The notes: generated by a model not told the origin, from the sequence alone. A stretch of 51,111 nt of DNA from Fragilaria crotonensis (GCA_022925895.1 JAKSYS010000458.1:1-51111), one strand, 5' to 3'. Positions 1 to 10,593 are shown, counted from the first letter of the stretch. Made by a program: numbers and translations.

Positions 1-420
1 AGATGAATAGCAGGCCTCCAAACCTAACTGCGAAGCAGGGATGCTAAACAAGCTTGACCACAAACTAGATTTGCACTAGTTGTACTTGCACACCTTCTGA
101 CTCTTCAATGAACCAAAATATTGTAAAGTTCATGACCATGCATACTAGAGGTACCAGTGCCCGTCACGCAGCAGCTCAAAGCCGTATCCAACAAACCGAC
201 ACCCCCTCAGGTGAGCCTTACACAATGTCGTATCGTGCCTACCCCGTACCCCGGAGTACGGGTCATAAAGCTTTGTAGCGGACATTTTGACACTTAAATA
301 TGCCGAAACGGGTCATCCACAAGTCACTTTCATCGAGGTGAAGAACCCAAAAACACAAAATCATCTAACAAAATTGTAGTTGTTCAATCCGAAGATGGCA
401 ATGCCCTTCATCCCCCAGAA
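1..420. other. Left flank, no gene recognised
   Basis: No convincing coding sequence is seen. From about 311 to 420 the sequence aligns, with indels, to the region upstream of the 371-aa SPVT gene on the opposite strand (37047-37155), including the stretch CTTTCATCGA followed by GAACCCAAAAACA. This part is therefore the old promoter and 5' leader of the pseudogene that follows. Around 238-264 there is a short imperfect palindrome built on TACCCCG and CGGGGTA-like blocks, of unknown meaning. Confidence 0.55.
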
Positions 421-1184
421 AAGATCTCCAACACACTGAGAAAATCAACTGCATTAGCACTTCTCCTTTTCTGTCACTGATGCATAACTCAGAGCTCAGA
501 GGTGACAATGATCGCACAATGGAATCCGTTCTTGATCAGAAGGCACGAGGATTAAACAAGAGCAGCTCGCCCTTGCTGCCCATCAGCATCAACTTTTCGT
601 GTGATCAATTATCATTTCTTGTTACGGCGGAGGAGGAATATGATGGAGAAGAGGAAGGCTTTGATGTGGAAATTGAGGATGATCAACTTGTCGGCAATGA
701 TGACAAAGGAACGGACGAAGACCCGTCCAGCATTAAGACCAGCCCAGTCACTCGAGAGTCCAGTTATCATCAGTTCTGTAACCAACAGTCCAGTCGCCAT
801 GAGGCCACACGCACACCACCAGTCCAGTGTTACACCACCCTGTCACTCCTAGCTAGTCCAGTGAGCTGCAGGACGTTCTCTCAGTCCTCTTACGATAAGT
901 CTTGTCAGAGACAGCCCACTTACTGACAATCCCGTCACCTCCAGTCCAGTAAGTGCCAGCCCACTTTCTGGAATTCCCATCGCTACCAATTACTGAAAAT
1001 CCTCTCACCGACATCCCAATCAGCATTAGCCTGTCCGCACTTACTACCAGTCTACTAGTGCCCCCAGTCTAATAGCCAACAGCCCAGTTACTGTGAACCC
1101 TGTTGTGGAGGCCCGGGGGAGAGGAGAATGAGTAGGATGATCTGCCCGAGGAGGACTAAAAGAGTCCAGCGGATGGCTCGTTGA
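421..1184 (+). pseudogene. Decayed secreted SPVT-repeat family protein
   Basis: This is a broken relative of the intact 371-aa gene at 35931-37046. The expected start ATG reads AAG at 421. The signal-peptide stretch has lost bases and runs into a stop (CAC TGA). After that the text is clear again: ELRGDNDRTMES, then KARGLNKSSSPLLPI, then an acidic segment with EEEYDGEEEGFDVEIEDD. The repeat part still shows DNA copies of the Ser-Pro-Val units (TCCAGTTA, CCAGTCAC), but in shifting frames with stops. The end of the region (about 1130-1184) aligns to the acidic tail and the SGWWTRRR terminus of the family, also disrupted. The RXL-like tripeptide (RGL) is retained. No product is expected. Confidence 0.85.
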
Positions 1185-1445
1185 AGTTAGATGATGATAG
1201 CACGAACAGTGGCCTGTGTGTGCTATAGGCATCATTGACTACTTTGTCCGCTAGTGGTAGCTGGTGGCCTGCCAGCAAGGGTGTTCACCAATATTTTTTT
1301 ATCTGATTTATAAGAGTGAATGGCAATAACTCCTATGTTGAGCTCAGGGGACAAAGTTCCCGCTTGTGGTGATGCTTGAAACTTGATGTGAGTCGTGTTC
1401 GAAAACATATGACACTACTGGTAGAGAGTGGAAATTCATTTTTTA

Positions 1446-1919
1446 GGAGAAATTACAATATCACGCATTTTTTGCCACCTTACAATATAGAACAATGACT
1501 TACTATCCACAAATTTGTATTTTACTATATACTACATTTGCATTTGTATTTTACAATATCATGCATTTTGCAAAAGAGCATTTACAATATCACACATTTT
1601 TTGCCATCTTTTACTATATCACACTTTTGTCGCCTGCCATGCTCAACCTCCACAGACAGCATGGTACACCATCTCGTAACATTCATCCAAGATGGTGAAC
1701 ACTCATTGCTCCACCATGTCATGCATACCCAACAAACATCATCATCACTCACTTCAAATGTGTCGTTTGTTTATTCATAATCATTCTTTAAGTGCGGTCA
1801 TAATTCTTCTTCGTGCTCTTTTGTTTCAAAAGGGCAACTCCATCTTCATCTACATGGTCAACAAAACTCCACCAAATCTGATCTCAACAGTATTCCCATA
1901 CACGATCTGCGTCACAGTA
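1446..1919. repeat. MULE 1 left terminal inverted repeat
   Basis: About 474 bp, pairing in reverse complement with 7946-8410. It contains several sub-copies of a short module, ACAATATCACGCATTTT-like, at roughly 1453, 1551 and 1585, interleaved with AT-rich spacers. Long TIRs with internal subterminal repeats are typical of Mutator-like elements. Small open frames inside the TIR are not credible genes. Confidence 0.85.
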
Positions 1920-3881
1920 CAGTTCGACGAACAACCTACTGAGGTAGCAAAGTCTATGAAAGGCAACATGCCATTGCCTTACAAGTGTGTTCACTACTTT
2001 TGCTTTTTACTCACTTTGCTACCGTTATACTTTGCAGTTGATCTGCAAGTTAGTTATCATTAACATCAACATCAATCGTCTTCTTCATCCTCGTCAACAG
2101 TATCTTTTGAACAGCATTCTTTATTGTCGTCAGGTCTGTACAAATCCAGACCCAACAAACGATTACGCATTGCCTCCCTCCTCCGTGCCTGCACGCTAGG
2201 ACAGTCTTCGTCACTCGTCATTTCCAGGTCAGACTGAAATGGACGTGCCGTCTTTGCCTCCTCCTGATGTGATTCCATTCCTCTCGTAGTACTCATTACT
2301 ACGTCGTTGTCATTGTTGTAATGACAATCATGCCGAATACAATGACAAATGTATGTTTCGGCCTCGTCATTGCTGTCACTATGGTCATGGGATCCAGTGG
2401 TGATCTTCTTCATTTCGTCGTCCTTCTCCTTCACCTCGTGGAATAGTCTCTTCGAGCGCCTTGTATTTGAATGTGCTACATTCGTGACAACATCTGCAGC
2501 ACTATTTCCAGAAGCACAAGATCAACCTGCCGCCACAATTTTTCCTTGGCTGCCGTGAAGGTGCCATATAAGTGATTGCTGCCGTTCCAACAACCCAAGC
2601 GTACTGGTGCTGTACCTGGCCCATCCGGTCGAGACACCGACGTGCAATGTCTCACAGCACGTCCATGCCAGCATATGGCTGTCCCATGATAAAGCTTGAC
2701 GGCAATGCCATTGTACTCCTCCGTTCCGCATGGCCTCCTTCCGTGCAAATTGGGAAAGATCAAGTACCAGTTTGATGCACAACCGGGCGTTTCCTCTGTC
2801 CACACACTAAAGCCCTGTGACGCGTCGTATACGTCGAAGTGCAACGCAATTCCTAGGTCAACGCTCATATCAATCGTGTAGCCCACCCGGATTCCATTGC
2901 AGTCATTCTCACTCATCGGAGCAATGGGGTGAAGAGATGAATCGGCTTCCATGTGTTGAACAACAGAGAGCACATCGGGAAAACAGCACATAGTACCGAT
3001 AGTTGCGAACGCCGTGATAAACCTTTTCAGTACTGTTTGCGGCACCTTATAGTTAGCGGCGTACCCAACAGTACCGATCCGTCAAGGAGCGCTCGTGTCC
3101 CAATGGCATGCATTTTCCCAACATCTCCTTTGTTTTGTCTCGCCGTGCCAACAGGTACCTGCCAACGCAGAAGAGAGTTGTGCTCCACAATTGCGTCTAG
3201 GCAACCGACAACGTCATGTTGCTTCAGATGACAATACCAGTACCGCAATTTGAGTGATGCATCAAGAATGCTTTGGACCATGATCACAGACTTCCTCTCA
3301 ATTGCGCTTGACACTGGTGGTGCAATGTCAACTATGATGTCAACAAATGGGCATTCCTCAGGATCAACAATCCAGCACGTATCCGGGATGTTAAGATGCA
3401 AGCATCTTGGAGCATAATGACGACCACCCACCCTTGTGGAATTAGAGTTGACAAAGCGGCGGTTGTATTCTTGAGCTCGGTCAGCAACTGGCCACGCACC
3501 CACGTTGTGGCCAGAGATAAAATCGGGTGGCATCCTTGGGCCTTTATGATCCGGACATTGTGTTGACGTGAACACTTCACGCCAAAAATTTATTGCGGCG
3601 GGATGGTATGAAACTCTCCACGCGGACACAAAAAAGACGGTGGCAACCCCGCACTCATAACGCAGGCAAATCTTTTAACATACCCGTCCTCCCCAAATTG
3701 CAACTCCGACTGTGGTGAGTGCTCCATGGAAGTTTTTTGAAGAAACCAACTCATGTCCATGGCAATCCTTGAACCTTCAACAATTTCTGACTTTCTGCGC
3801 CAGATCATCCAGATCTTCTTCTTCAGACACAGGTGCCATAATAACGTCGTTGTCCACCAAGTTTCCATGATTTGAGGCACT

Positions 3882-3897
3882 TATACCTAACGCCTCG
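3882..3897. repeat. 16-bp target-site duplication, left copy
   Basis: TATACCTAACGCCTCG here is repeated exactly at 4983-4998. Removing 3898-4982 plus one copy restores continuity of the MULE accessory reading frame (ALGI joined to SASNHG), so this is a genuine insertion scar. Confidence 0.9.
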
Positions 3898-4857
3898 TGG
3901 GAGGCGTTCTCCCTATGTGGACATCGCGTCCGAAATGACAAAGCTCCGACTCGGTCCAAGTTGGTTCATAACTGGCTCAATGTAGGTGCACAACGGGCCA
4001 AACACGGGACCGTTGAGTCCGTCACTCTCAGGGCATGTCCATACTGCGCTCTCCCTGAAGATTTCGTTCACCTTCTAAGTTGCCGCTCTCCCAAAGCAAT
4101 GACGTCAAGGTATGATGCAGTCATCGTTCTCAAGAAGGCTTTGGGAGAAAGTGCCGGCAATATCTCCATCTTCCGTGCAATCACTCAATGGACCCTGCAC
4201 CCAACAGTCACCCCAACGCTTCCATCCGGCGTACCTAGTCTTCAGACATCAATCAATCGTGCTGTCCAATCCCAAACCGATATCGGCTGGCTGAATCTGT
4301 TTCGCGGTATCATAAGTGCGGAGTGGGGAAATGTTACTACTGAAGATTCCTCATCCCCTATGTCACGCGGAGTACACTCGACTGCGGCTGTCAACCACCT
4401 TGCGGGGACTATACGAGCCCTCCAAGATTACTCGATTGCCATCTGGAAAAGTCGAAATGAAGTCCTTCACCAGAATGCCGAACTCAGTAACGATATTCTC
4501 CGTGCGCAACTCCACCATGAGATTACCACCATGTATTCTCTTCAAAATAGCTTCTCTCCCATCCTTCAGAGCTACTTCGCAAAGCCACTTGAAGACCAAC
4601 TCCTATGCCAGATGCGACAAAAGCAGCGATGGCTTCGTCTTGTTCGACTCGCAACGTCGCATGCAACATCGAAAGGTTCGCGACAGCAAGTGATGTCTAG
4701 CTACTTTCCGCACGCGACGAACATTCCCGAGAATGTACAACTGGCTCCTGTACCCATGGTACCTATGCCACGCATCCAATCGGCTTCTCATCAAGTACCG
4801 ATACTCCAGTATTTCCCACCAATAGTGAGGGCGACTACTCCCACAACAGACTAACTT
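3898..4857 (+). pseudogene. C-terminal fragment of a non-LTR retrotransposon-type polyprotein
   Basis: The frame is open from the insertion junction to the TAA at about 4855, giving around 310 residues with no credible ATG start, as expected for a truncated copy. Near its beginning it has WLNVGAQRAKHG followed by a zinc-knuckle-like C-P-Y-C...H-L-L-S-C pattern, which resembles the cysteine/histidine motif that closes the reverse-transcriptase polyprotein of many LINEs. The rest (a segment near AIWKSRNEVLHQ, then QKQRWLRLVRLA) is not recognised. RT itself is not present, so assignment to a LINE clade is not possible. Confidence 0.6.
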
Positions 4858-4982
4858 GTACTTCGTACGAGTCATCCGTCAATCATCCCAGTCACTACAA
4901 CATCCGCCCGCCGTTGAGGCCAGCAACATGAAATGCAGTTGCCTAGAAGTAGACAACTGATAAACATGTAAGAAGAGTTTAG
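3898..4982 (+). mobile_element. 5'-truncated LINE-like insertion inside the MULE gene
   Basis: A 1,085-bp insert flanked by a perfect 16-bp duplication. It holds the 3' end of a larger coding sequence followed by about 125 bp of non-coding tail. Long variable target duplications and 5' truncation are the marks of target-primed reverse transcription. There is no poly-A tail; the insert ends in AAGAAGAGTT just before the duplication. The absence of inverted termini argues against a DNA transposon. Confidence 0.75.
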
Positions 4983-4998
4983 TATACCTAACGCCTCG
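4983..4998. repeat. 16-bp target-site duplication, right copy
   Basis: Exact repeat of 3882-3897, immediately right of the LINE-like insert. Confidence 0.9.
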
Positions 4999-5441
4999 GC
5001 AGCTGTCGGAGTAATCTTCCGATTACAGATGACATCCATTAGGATGAATTCCGAAAGGAATTCCGAGGATGATCCGTATGTCATCAAGAGACCGCAATTG
5101 CGTGATGGCAGTAGTACGATCGGAATCATTGTTGAGACCGAATGAACAAGAAAGTGCATACGCAATCCATCGTAAGGGCGTCCCACATATCTCGACCTCG
5201 CCCTTCATCGTCCCAGTTTTTGCTGCGTTGCCAGACGCAGTCGCAATATCCCGACCTTCACTGAAATTACCGCCGTTCAAGGGGAAGCACTTTAGTAGAA
5301 GCGCCAACACCTTCGGACTGGAAGGAATGTTATTCCTCTGCTTACGTTTTTTCGGCATCTTCTTACTTTTCCGTTTTCTTGAAGGATCCACCACTATCCA
5401 GTCCGACATGGCTGGTGGTTTGCCAATACTGTACACTCACG

Positions 5442-5657
5442 GCTAGATGGCAGGGAGAGGTCAGTATACTTGTTGACAGTGAAACAAACTACGTTGTTGG
5501 CTAGATGGCAGACGGAATTTGTTTCAGTGGCAACGGCTGTAACCCTACGTCAAGAACACCTCGTTCTACTAAGGTGACCAAATACTTAGAGCTCCAAGCT
5601 AAATGGCAGGGAGAGAAAGTACTTTGTCGACGCAACAAGCATTCCCGGCTAGATGGT
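5442..5657. promoter_or_regulatory. Four-copy GCTARATGGC array between divergent MULE genes
   Basis: Copies of GCTAGATGGC or GCTAAATGGC start at 5442, 5500, 5598 and 5648 (the last ends GGT). They sit between the accessory gene (minus, starting at 5409) and the Ulp1-like gene (plus, from 6171). MULE 2 has the same four copies, in mirrored order and nearly the same spacing (43732-43940). Conservation in an otherwise drifting intergenic region suggests binding sites for a transcription factor or for the element's own protein. Confidence 0.6.
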
Positions 5658-6170
5658 AAGGAAATGATGATGCGCTCCTAGTGCTGACGGGACGTTAGCG
5701 TTAGATTGAGATGTGAATTCAAAGTTTGTTCAGAATGAGTTTAGAAGAAGAAGTTTCCTAGACTTGGGAAGTGATGCCGGAGTGAAACGTGTTGGCTCTG
5801 AAAGTTGGCGCGCAATTCTTCGGCTAGCACATGTTTTACGTTGAAATTCGCGTGGATTTGAATCATGAACTAATAAATAGCGTACAAGCGCGCGAAAGAC
5901 AACAAAATTTTGATGTTTATCCTCTCTAGTCATGTAAGCTAGTATATAGTAACTTGGTAAGATATTACACACCAACCCCTCCAACAACTGCAGAAATCTA
6001 TTTTATAGCAAAATGCACGCACGTTTTGCAATGAAAGAAAATGAAAAGCACGTAAGGACGAGTACAAGTAACACTTTTAGATCGAATAAACAAGCCATTA
6101 TTTGTCATCTTCCTCTCTTGAGGGTGTCTTTGGAGTTGTGTTGTGATCACCAGCCACTAAACATACCACC

Positions 6171-6590
6171 ATGAAGGAGGCACATTTTCCGGGAGATCCT
6201 TGCTTTTCAGGATGGATATCACCCAGCAGTGAGGACTCTTCTGCACTATCAATTAATGATTGGTTAAGCACTTTGCTGTTGGACTGTATATTGCAGCAAT
6301 CTGTCCCTCCCCAGGAGGTAATATCCACGAATGCATCTCACATTGGAAGCCTTGGCACCTATGATTACATGAAGTCATGTAATGACTTGATGAACGACAA
6401 ACCAGAAGTCGTCGAAGACGCGACGACGAAAGGACGTAAACCTGCTCGCAGTCGAAAAGTCGCTCGTATTCGGCAACAAATGAAAGCTTGTTTTGGATCG
6501 CCGCGTACTCTCAACAGGCTGCCTATCCCGATTGTGTTGGGAGATCATTTTTTTGTGCTATGCCTGGACTGTTCCATTTCAACGCCGTGA
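6171..6590 (+). pseudogene. MULE 1 Ulp1/C48-like protease, N-terminal part only
   Basis: The frame starts at ATG 6171 (MKEAHFPGD) and reads cleanly through GWISPSSEDSSALS, DWLSTLLLDCILQ, RARIRQQMKACFGS-like text and the catalytic-His segment GDHFFVLCLDCSISTP before a stop at 6588. In the MULE 2 copy the protein continues to the catalytic cysteine (KNGFDCGLF); here that part is replaced by a copia gag fragment. Catalytic His and Asp are present, Cys is absent, so the product would be inactive. This copy lacks two frameshifts found in MULE 2 and is the better reference for the N-terminal half. Confidence 0.75.
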
Positions 6591-6591
6591 T

Positions 6592-7558
6592 GCCCGTATT
6601 GGTGGATCTGCCTGATCCCACGAAGGAGGATGTCGACTTGCTGCTTACCGGTCAGCTCTTCATGTTTATCCCTCTCCAACACGACGAAGAAGTTCTCCTT
6701 AAGTTTGGTAACGTATTTCTCGAACGGAAAAATCTTCTCGTCCTTATAGTGCAAACGCGCAAGCTCTTCCTTAGCCCTTTCGACTCATTTCTTCAACTCC
6801 CCTGTCCCATTGTAGTGGGCAACAAGGGCAAGCCACGCCTTCCTGCCGTCCGAGGTACGGTCGAATGACTGGATCCAAGTCCAAGCGTCAGACTTAATGC
6901 ATGCCGACTTCAACATCTGGTACACCAGTTTGTTATCACGTTTAAAGTTCTTGCCAGTCAACGGCATCTGATAACGGCGCATTTTGTCGTCTTCCAAGAA
7001 AAGCTCGTCATCACTATCCCACTCAGGGCATACGATGTAATCGACAGGGAGCTTCGCGGCACCCATCGTTGCGTTCAGCTTGTTGACAAAGGCAATCTGC
7101 CAGTTGTCCCACCCAAAGTCCGTCTGGCACTTGCCAGGGTCGATGATATCAACATCGATCTTTCCATAATTATACTCGGATTCCTTGCGTTCCATCACCT
7201 TGTTCATCTCATCCACGGTCCAAAACTCGGGTCAAGCCTGCATCCCGCGTCAATCATAGTCCTTAACCCAGTACACAAGGGCTTGGAGTTTCTTTATTTG
7301 CATTGTTCCGAGGATTACCCTCCCCGCTGCAACTGATGGCCGCGATGCCATACGCTTTGCCATTTCGGCAATATCAACATCGCCACTCATGGACGTGAAT
7401 GCAGCAATCGAGTCAAGTCCTTCAATTTCCATAAGCGTAGCACGATCTGCAGCGTTCGTAACGCCACAAGTCATGAGTACGTCGTGAATAGGGTTTGGCG
7501 GTTCAGCCTCGACGACAACAGCGTCTTCCGCAATGGCGGCAACTGGTTCAGCGTCCAT
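6592..7558 (-). pseudogene. Captured Ty1/copia gag fragment
   Basis: The start is an ATG at 7558 (MDAEPVAAIAEDA). It continues through a segment with MTCGVTNAADRATLMEIEG, a frameshift/stop near 7250, then ESEYNYGKIDVDIIDPGK, the typical GWDNWQIAFVNKLNATMG, RTSDGRKAWLALVAHYNG and DILLRGIRQ, ending near 6592. This is the N-terminal half of a diatom copia-type capsid protein without LTR, protease or RT. It lies opposite in strand to the MULE genes and exactly replaces MULE sequence, so it was captured by rearrangement rather than inserted as a complete element. It differs from the gag of the 13910-18978 element. Confidence 0.8.
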
Positions 7559-7629
7559 CTGCGTGGAAGCGCTTTTGCGTTAGTACGTATTTGTTTAGTT
7601 CATCCGGCCTGTACCACAGCGTGTACACT

Positions 7630-7840
7630 GTGCTTGGAAACGACTGTACATGATGGTGAAACAAAGGAACCAAACATGCCAAAACGGCAATCTGGACGAC
7701 CCAAAACAAAACGAATTCGCAAACGCAGTAAGTTCATTGAAAGTGAGGAGTCTCCTGTGACATGTTCCATTTGTGGAAAGAGAGGACGACACGACCGAAG
7801 AACTTGTCCTAATGTAGTTGGTAACAATGACGATAAGTAG
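7630..7840 (+). pseudogene. MULE 1 transposase C-terminal tail
   Basis: Only the last ~70 residues of the MURA-type transposase remain: CLETTVHDGETKEPN, a basic SGRPKTKRIRKRSKF segment, then a zinc knuckle CSICGKRGRHDRRTC, ending at a stop at 7840. The MULE 2 protein has the same tail (40013-40230, minus strand). The catalytic DDE domain and SWIM finger are missing here. Confidence 0.8.
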
Positions 7841-7945
7841 AAGAAACAAGAACTGGTACATCATAAAGCATTTGCCGGCATTTGCCAAGATGAGATCATT
7901 GTTCACAGAAGATTGGAAATTTACATCAATATGTGGTACTGTGCA

Positions 7946-8410
7946 TACTGTTACGCAGATTGTGTATGGGAATACTGTTGAGATCAGATTTGGTGGAGTT
8001 TTGTTGACCATATAGATGAAGATGGAGTTGCCCTTTTGAAACAAAAGAGCACGAAGAAGAATTATGACTGCACTTAAAGAATGATAATCAACAAACAAAC
8101 AACACATTTGAAGTGAGTGATGATGATGTTTGTTGGGTATGTATGACATGGTGGAGCAATGAGTGTTCACCATCTTGGATGAATGTTACAAGACAGTGTA
8201 CCATGCTATCCGTGGAGGTCGAGCATGGCAGGCGACAAAAGTGTGATATAGTAAAAGATGGCAAAAAAATGTGTGATATTGTAAATGCTCTTTTGCAAAA
8301 TGCATGATATTGTAAAATACAAATGCAAATGTAGTATAAAGTAAAATACAAATTTGTGGATGACTTGTACTATATTGTTAAGTGGGCAAAAAAATGCATG
8401 GTATTTCCCC
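7946..8410. repeat. MULE 1 right terminal inverted repeat
   Basis: Reverse complement of 1446-1919 with modest divergence, ending GTATTTCCCC at 8410. Sequence to its right (TATCCCTTCCTTTGG) is shared with the empty site in duplication copy 2. Confidence 0.85.
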
Positions 8411-8955
8411 TTTTTATCCCTTCCTTTGGCTGTAAGAAAATGATATACTGTTACACTGAGAGCTATCGCAAACCCATACTCCGTGCCCAGTGTTTGAGAC
8501 TATGCTGAACACTGAACACGATAACAATCGTGGTTTTTTATGAATGTGGAGCGAACTTGCGTTTTGGATTATGCTCATTCGTGTCTCTATTTATAAAGAA
8601 TTCTCTTTAACATAGGTGAATTTGACACGACAGACCTTGCGGGACTCGTGCTCGCGGACAACGACACTCTTGAAATCCCTGTAGATGTGTGTATGACATA
8701 TGGATATCTACGTATGGTTCCTTGCTTTTGACAACCCAGTATCAAATGAAAATGGATCACATGCGCGTTAGCTGCGTTCTAAGTGTGTTTCCTTAACAAC
8801 CCAGTTACAGACACAAGTCAAGGCAGAGAAGTACAATGCGTGCAATAGGAACAAAGTGGTCGACGTGTTTTCTATTAATACCTTTTTCATAGCGGAGATA
8901 CATATCGACGTATACCAGGAAGCGGATGCGTCATGATGTCCTGCCAATCTTGATG
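8411..8955. other. Upstream region of the 508-aa gene (duplicated)
   Basis: No coding sequence is seen. The stretch aligns with 23025-23340 and 30040-30309 in copy 2. In copy 2 the DIRS/PAT-like element and a fold-back element sit at the point corresponding to about 8700-8725 here, so this copy shows the pre-insertion structure. It probably holds the promoter of the acidic repeat gene. Confidence 0.6.
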
Positions 8956-8983
8956 GACGACTCGATTACCAGGTGAACCCAAA
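8956..8983 (+). promoter_or_regulatory. Conserved upstream motif of the secreted repeat family
   Basis: A 28-bp block of the form GACGACTC, then GATTA, then CCAGGTGAACCCAAA. It ends 83 bp before the ATG at 9067. Near-identical blocks lie upstream of the 190-aa gene (30310-30337) and, on the other strand, of the 371-aa gene (37118-37146), although the rest of those upstream regions differs strongly between the acidic and SPVT subfamilies. Confidence 0.55.
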
Positions 8984-9066
8984 CCATCATCACTTTTTCT
9001 CGCTCAAAACATTCTCACAAAACAAATCTCATTTCGAGTCAAACGAGAAACACCCTGCTCCAAAAG

Positions 9067-10593
9067 ATGGCTTTCTACAAATTTGGCAAATCTACTACTA
9101 CCTTGGCAGCAATCCTGTTGACCATCTTCTGCTTCACCGAGGCCAAACTCCGTGACGTTGGCAATGATCACACGAAGGAATTGAGTCTTGACAACGTGCG
9201 TGTTCTGAAGAAAGATAGCAAACCACTGGTGCCAATCACTTCCAATCTTCGCGGCGGGAACCCTCGCCATGGCTCTCGTCATTCATTTTCATTCACCGTG
9301 GAGGACGAAGATGAAGAGGAGGAGGAAGATATCCATGTGGAAATCGAAGTGGAGGTCCCACCTGAAGAGGAAGCCGAAACGCAGGACCCACCGGTTGAAG
9401 AGGAGAACGAGGAGAACGAGGAGGAACAACCAGAAGTGGAGGGCCCATCTGAAGAGGAAGCCGAAACCGAGGACCTGCCGGTGGAAGAGGAAAACGAGGA
9501 GAACGAGGAGGAGCAACCAGAAGTGGAGGACCCATCTGAAGAGGAAGCCGAAACCGAGGACCCGCCGGTGGAAGAGGAAAATGAGGAGAACGAGGAGGAA
9601 CAACCAGAAGTGGAGGACCCACCTGAAGAGGAAGCCGAAACCGAGGATCCATCGGTTGAAGAGGAGAACGAAGAGGAACAACCAGAAGTGGAGGACCCAT
9701 CTGAAGAGGAAGCCGAAACCGAGGATCCACCGGTTGAAGAGGAGAACGAGGAGGAACAACCAGAAGTGGAGGACCCATCCGAAGAGGAAGCTGAAACCGA
9801 GGACCCGCCGGTGGAAGAGGAAAATGAGGAGAACGAGGAGGAGCAACCAGAAGTGGAGGGCCCATCTGAAGAGGAAGCCGAAACCGAGGATCCACCGGTT
9901 GAAGAGGAGAACGAGGAGGAACAACCAGAAGTGGAGGATCCACCTGAAGAGGAGAACGAGGAGAACGAAGAGGAACAACCAGAAGTGGAGGACCCATCTG
10001 AAGAGGACCCCGAAACCGAGGACCCGCCGGTGGAAGAGGAAAATGAGGAGAACGAGGAGGAACAACCAGAAGTGGAGGACCCACCTGAAGAGGAAGCCGA
10101 AACCGAGGATCCACCGGTTGAAGAGGAGAACGAGGAGAACGAGGAGGAACAACCAGAAGTGGAGGACCCATCTGAAGAGGAAGCTGAAACCGAGGATCCA
10201 CCGGTTGAAGAGGAGAACGAGGAGAACGAAGAGGAACAACCAGAAGTGGAGGACCCATCTGAAGAGGAAGCCGAAACCGAGGACCCGCCGGTGGAAGAGG
10301 AAAATGAGGAGAACGAGGAGAACGAGGAGGAACAACCAGAAGTGGAGGACCCATCTGAAGAGGAAGCCGAAACCGAGGATCCACCGGTTGAAGAGGAGAA
10401 CGAGGAGGAGCAACCAGAAGTGGAGGACCCATCTGAAGAGGAAGCCGAAACCGAGGATCCACCGGTTGAAGAGGAGAACGAGGAGGAACCACCAGAAGGA
10501 GAGCAGGAGGAAGAAAAGGATGAGGAAGGTGATAGTCCAGACGATGAAGATTCTGGCTGGTGGACTCGTCGACGTGCGATGAGGTTGTGGTGA
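9067..10593 (+). CDS. Secreted acidic tandem-repeat protein, 508 aa, RXL motif
   Basis: The ATG at 9067 opens a signal peptide (basic KFGK, hydrophobic LAAILLTIFCF, likely cleavage after TEA, residue 26). RVL at residues 45-47 matches the RXL tripeptide that is proteolytically processed in diatom silica proteins. LVPITSNLRGGNPRHGS and FSFTVED follow. From about residue 90 to 480 the protein is about 13 Glu-rich units around ETEDPPVEEENEE and EQPEVEDPS, of variable length. It ends DSGWWTRRRAMRLW. It is extremely acidic with a basic, Trp-rich end. The same N- and C-terminal blocks occur in the 190-aa and 371-aa genes. No enzyme domain is seen; a wall, matrix or calcium-binding role is inferred from composition and the RXL motif. 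No intron is needed. Confidence 0.88.
   Translation: MAFYKFGKSTTTLAAILLTIFCFTEAKLRDVGNDHTKELSLDNVRVLKKDSKPLVPITSNLRGGNPRHGSRHSFSFTVEDEDEEEEEDIHVEIEVEVPPEEEAETQDPPVEEENEENEEEQPEVEGPSEEEAETEDLPVEEENEENEEEQPEVEDPSEEEAETEDPPVEEENEENEEEQPEVEDPPEEEAETEDPSVEEENEEEQPEVEDPSEEEAETEDPPVEEENEEEQPEVEDPSEEEAETEDPPVEEENEENEEEQPEVEGPSEEEAETEDPPVEEENEEEQPEVEDPPEEENEENEEEQPEVEDPSEEDPETEDPPVEEENEENEEEQPEVEDPPEEEAETEDPPVEEENEENEEEQPEVEDPSEEEAETEDPPVEEENEENEEEQPEVEDPSEEEAETEDPPVEEENEENEENEEEQPEVEDPSEEEAETEDPPVEEENEEEQPEVEDPSEEEAETEDPPVEEENEEEPPEGEQEEEKDEEGDSPDDEDSGWWTRRRAMRLW
9361..10490 (+). repeat. In-frame tandem repeat, ~75-96 bp units
   Basis: About 13 imperfect units encode the ETEDPP/EQPEVEDP module; unit length varies by whole codons through gain or loss of GAGAACGAG. 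Every length change is a multiple of three. Because the units lack stops in other frames, long open frames also exist on the opposite strand and in another plus frame; these are by-products. Confidence 0.9.

Larger units (their letters stand above)
2072..5409 (-). pseudogene. MULE 1 accessory gene, interrupted and frameshifted
   Basis: This is the counterpart of the MULE 2 accessory gene (43973-46343). Reading from 5409 the pieces are: start MSDWIVVDPSRKRK with a nuclear-localisation-like PKKRKQR; a conserved block through TPTAAEALGI; the LINE-like insertion at 3898-4982; NHGNLVDNDVIMAPV; the VSYHPAAINF block (3629-3027); a core with IDMSVDLG, HFDVYDASQGFSVWTEE and RHCTSVSRPDG (3045-2476); and an acidic C-terminal tail ending near 2072. 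Several single-base shifts separate these pieces, and copy 2 is broken at different places, so the ancestral gene was intact. The core may be a 2-oxoglutarate/Fe(II) dioxygenase-like barrel (HxD, then a distal H), but this is inference from motif shape. Confidence 0.75.
1446..8410. mobile_element. MULE copy 1, rearranged and decayed
   Basis: The element is bounded by inverted repeats of about 470 bp (1446-1919 and 7946-8410) that begin GGAGAAATTACAATATCA at the left and end in TTTCCCC at the right. Gene order is the mirror image of MULE 2: accessory gene (minus), motif array, Ulp1-like gene (plus), transposase tail (plus). It was altered twice: a LINE-like sequence interrupts the accessory gene, and a copia gag fragment replaces the end of the protease and most of the transposase. 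It could not supply its own transposase. The flanks share only about TTTTTA as target duplication, inside a T-rich stretch, so the ends have eroded or the site was slippage-prone. Confidence 0.85.

Noticed and set aside
1500-2063. Several 60-120 codon frames in the MULE inverted repeats (also 7595-8351, 39490-40274, 46406-47077)
   Set aside because: They mirror one another in all four inverted-repeat copies, lack domains, and reflect the TIR sequence.
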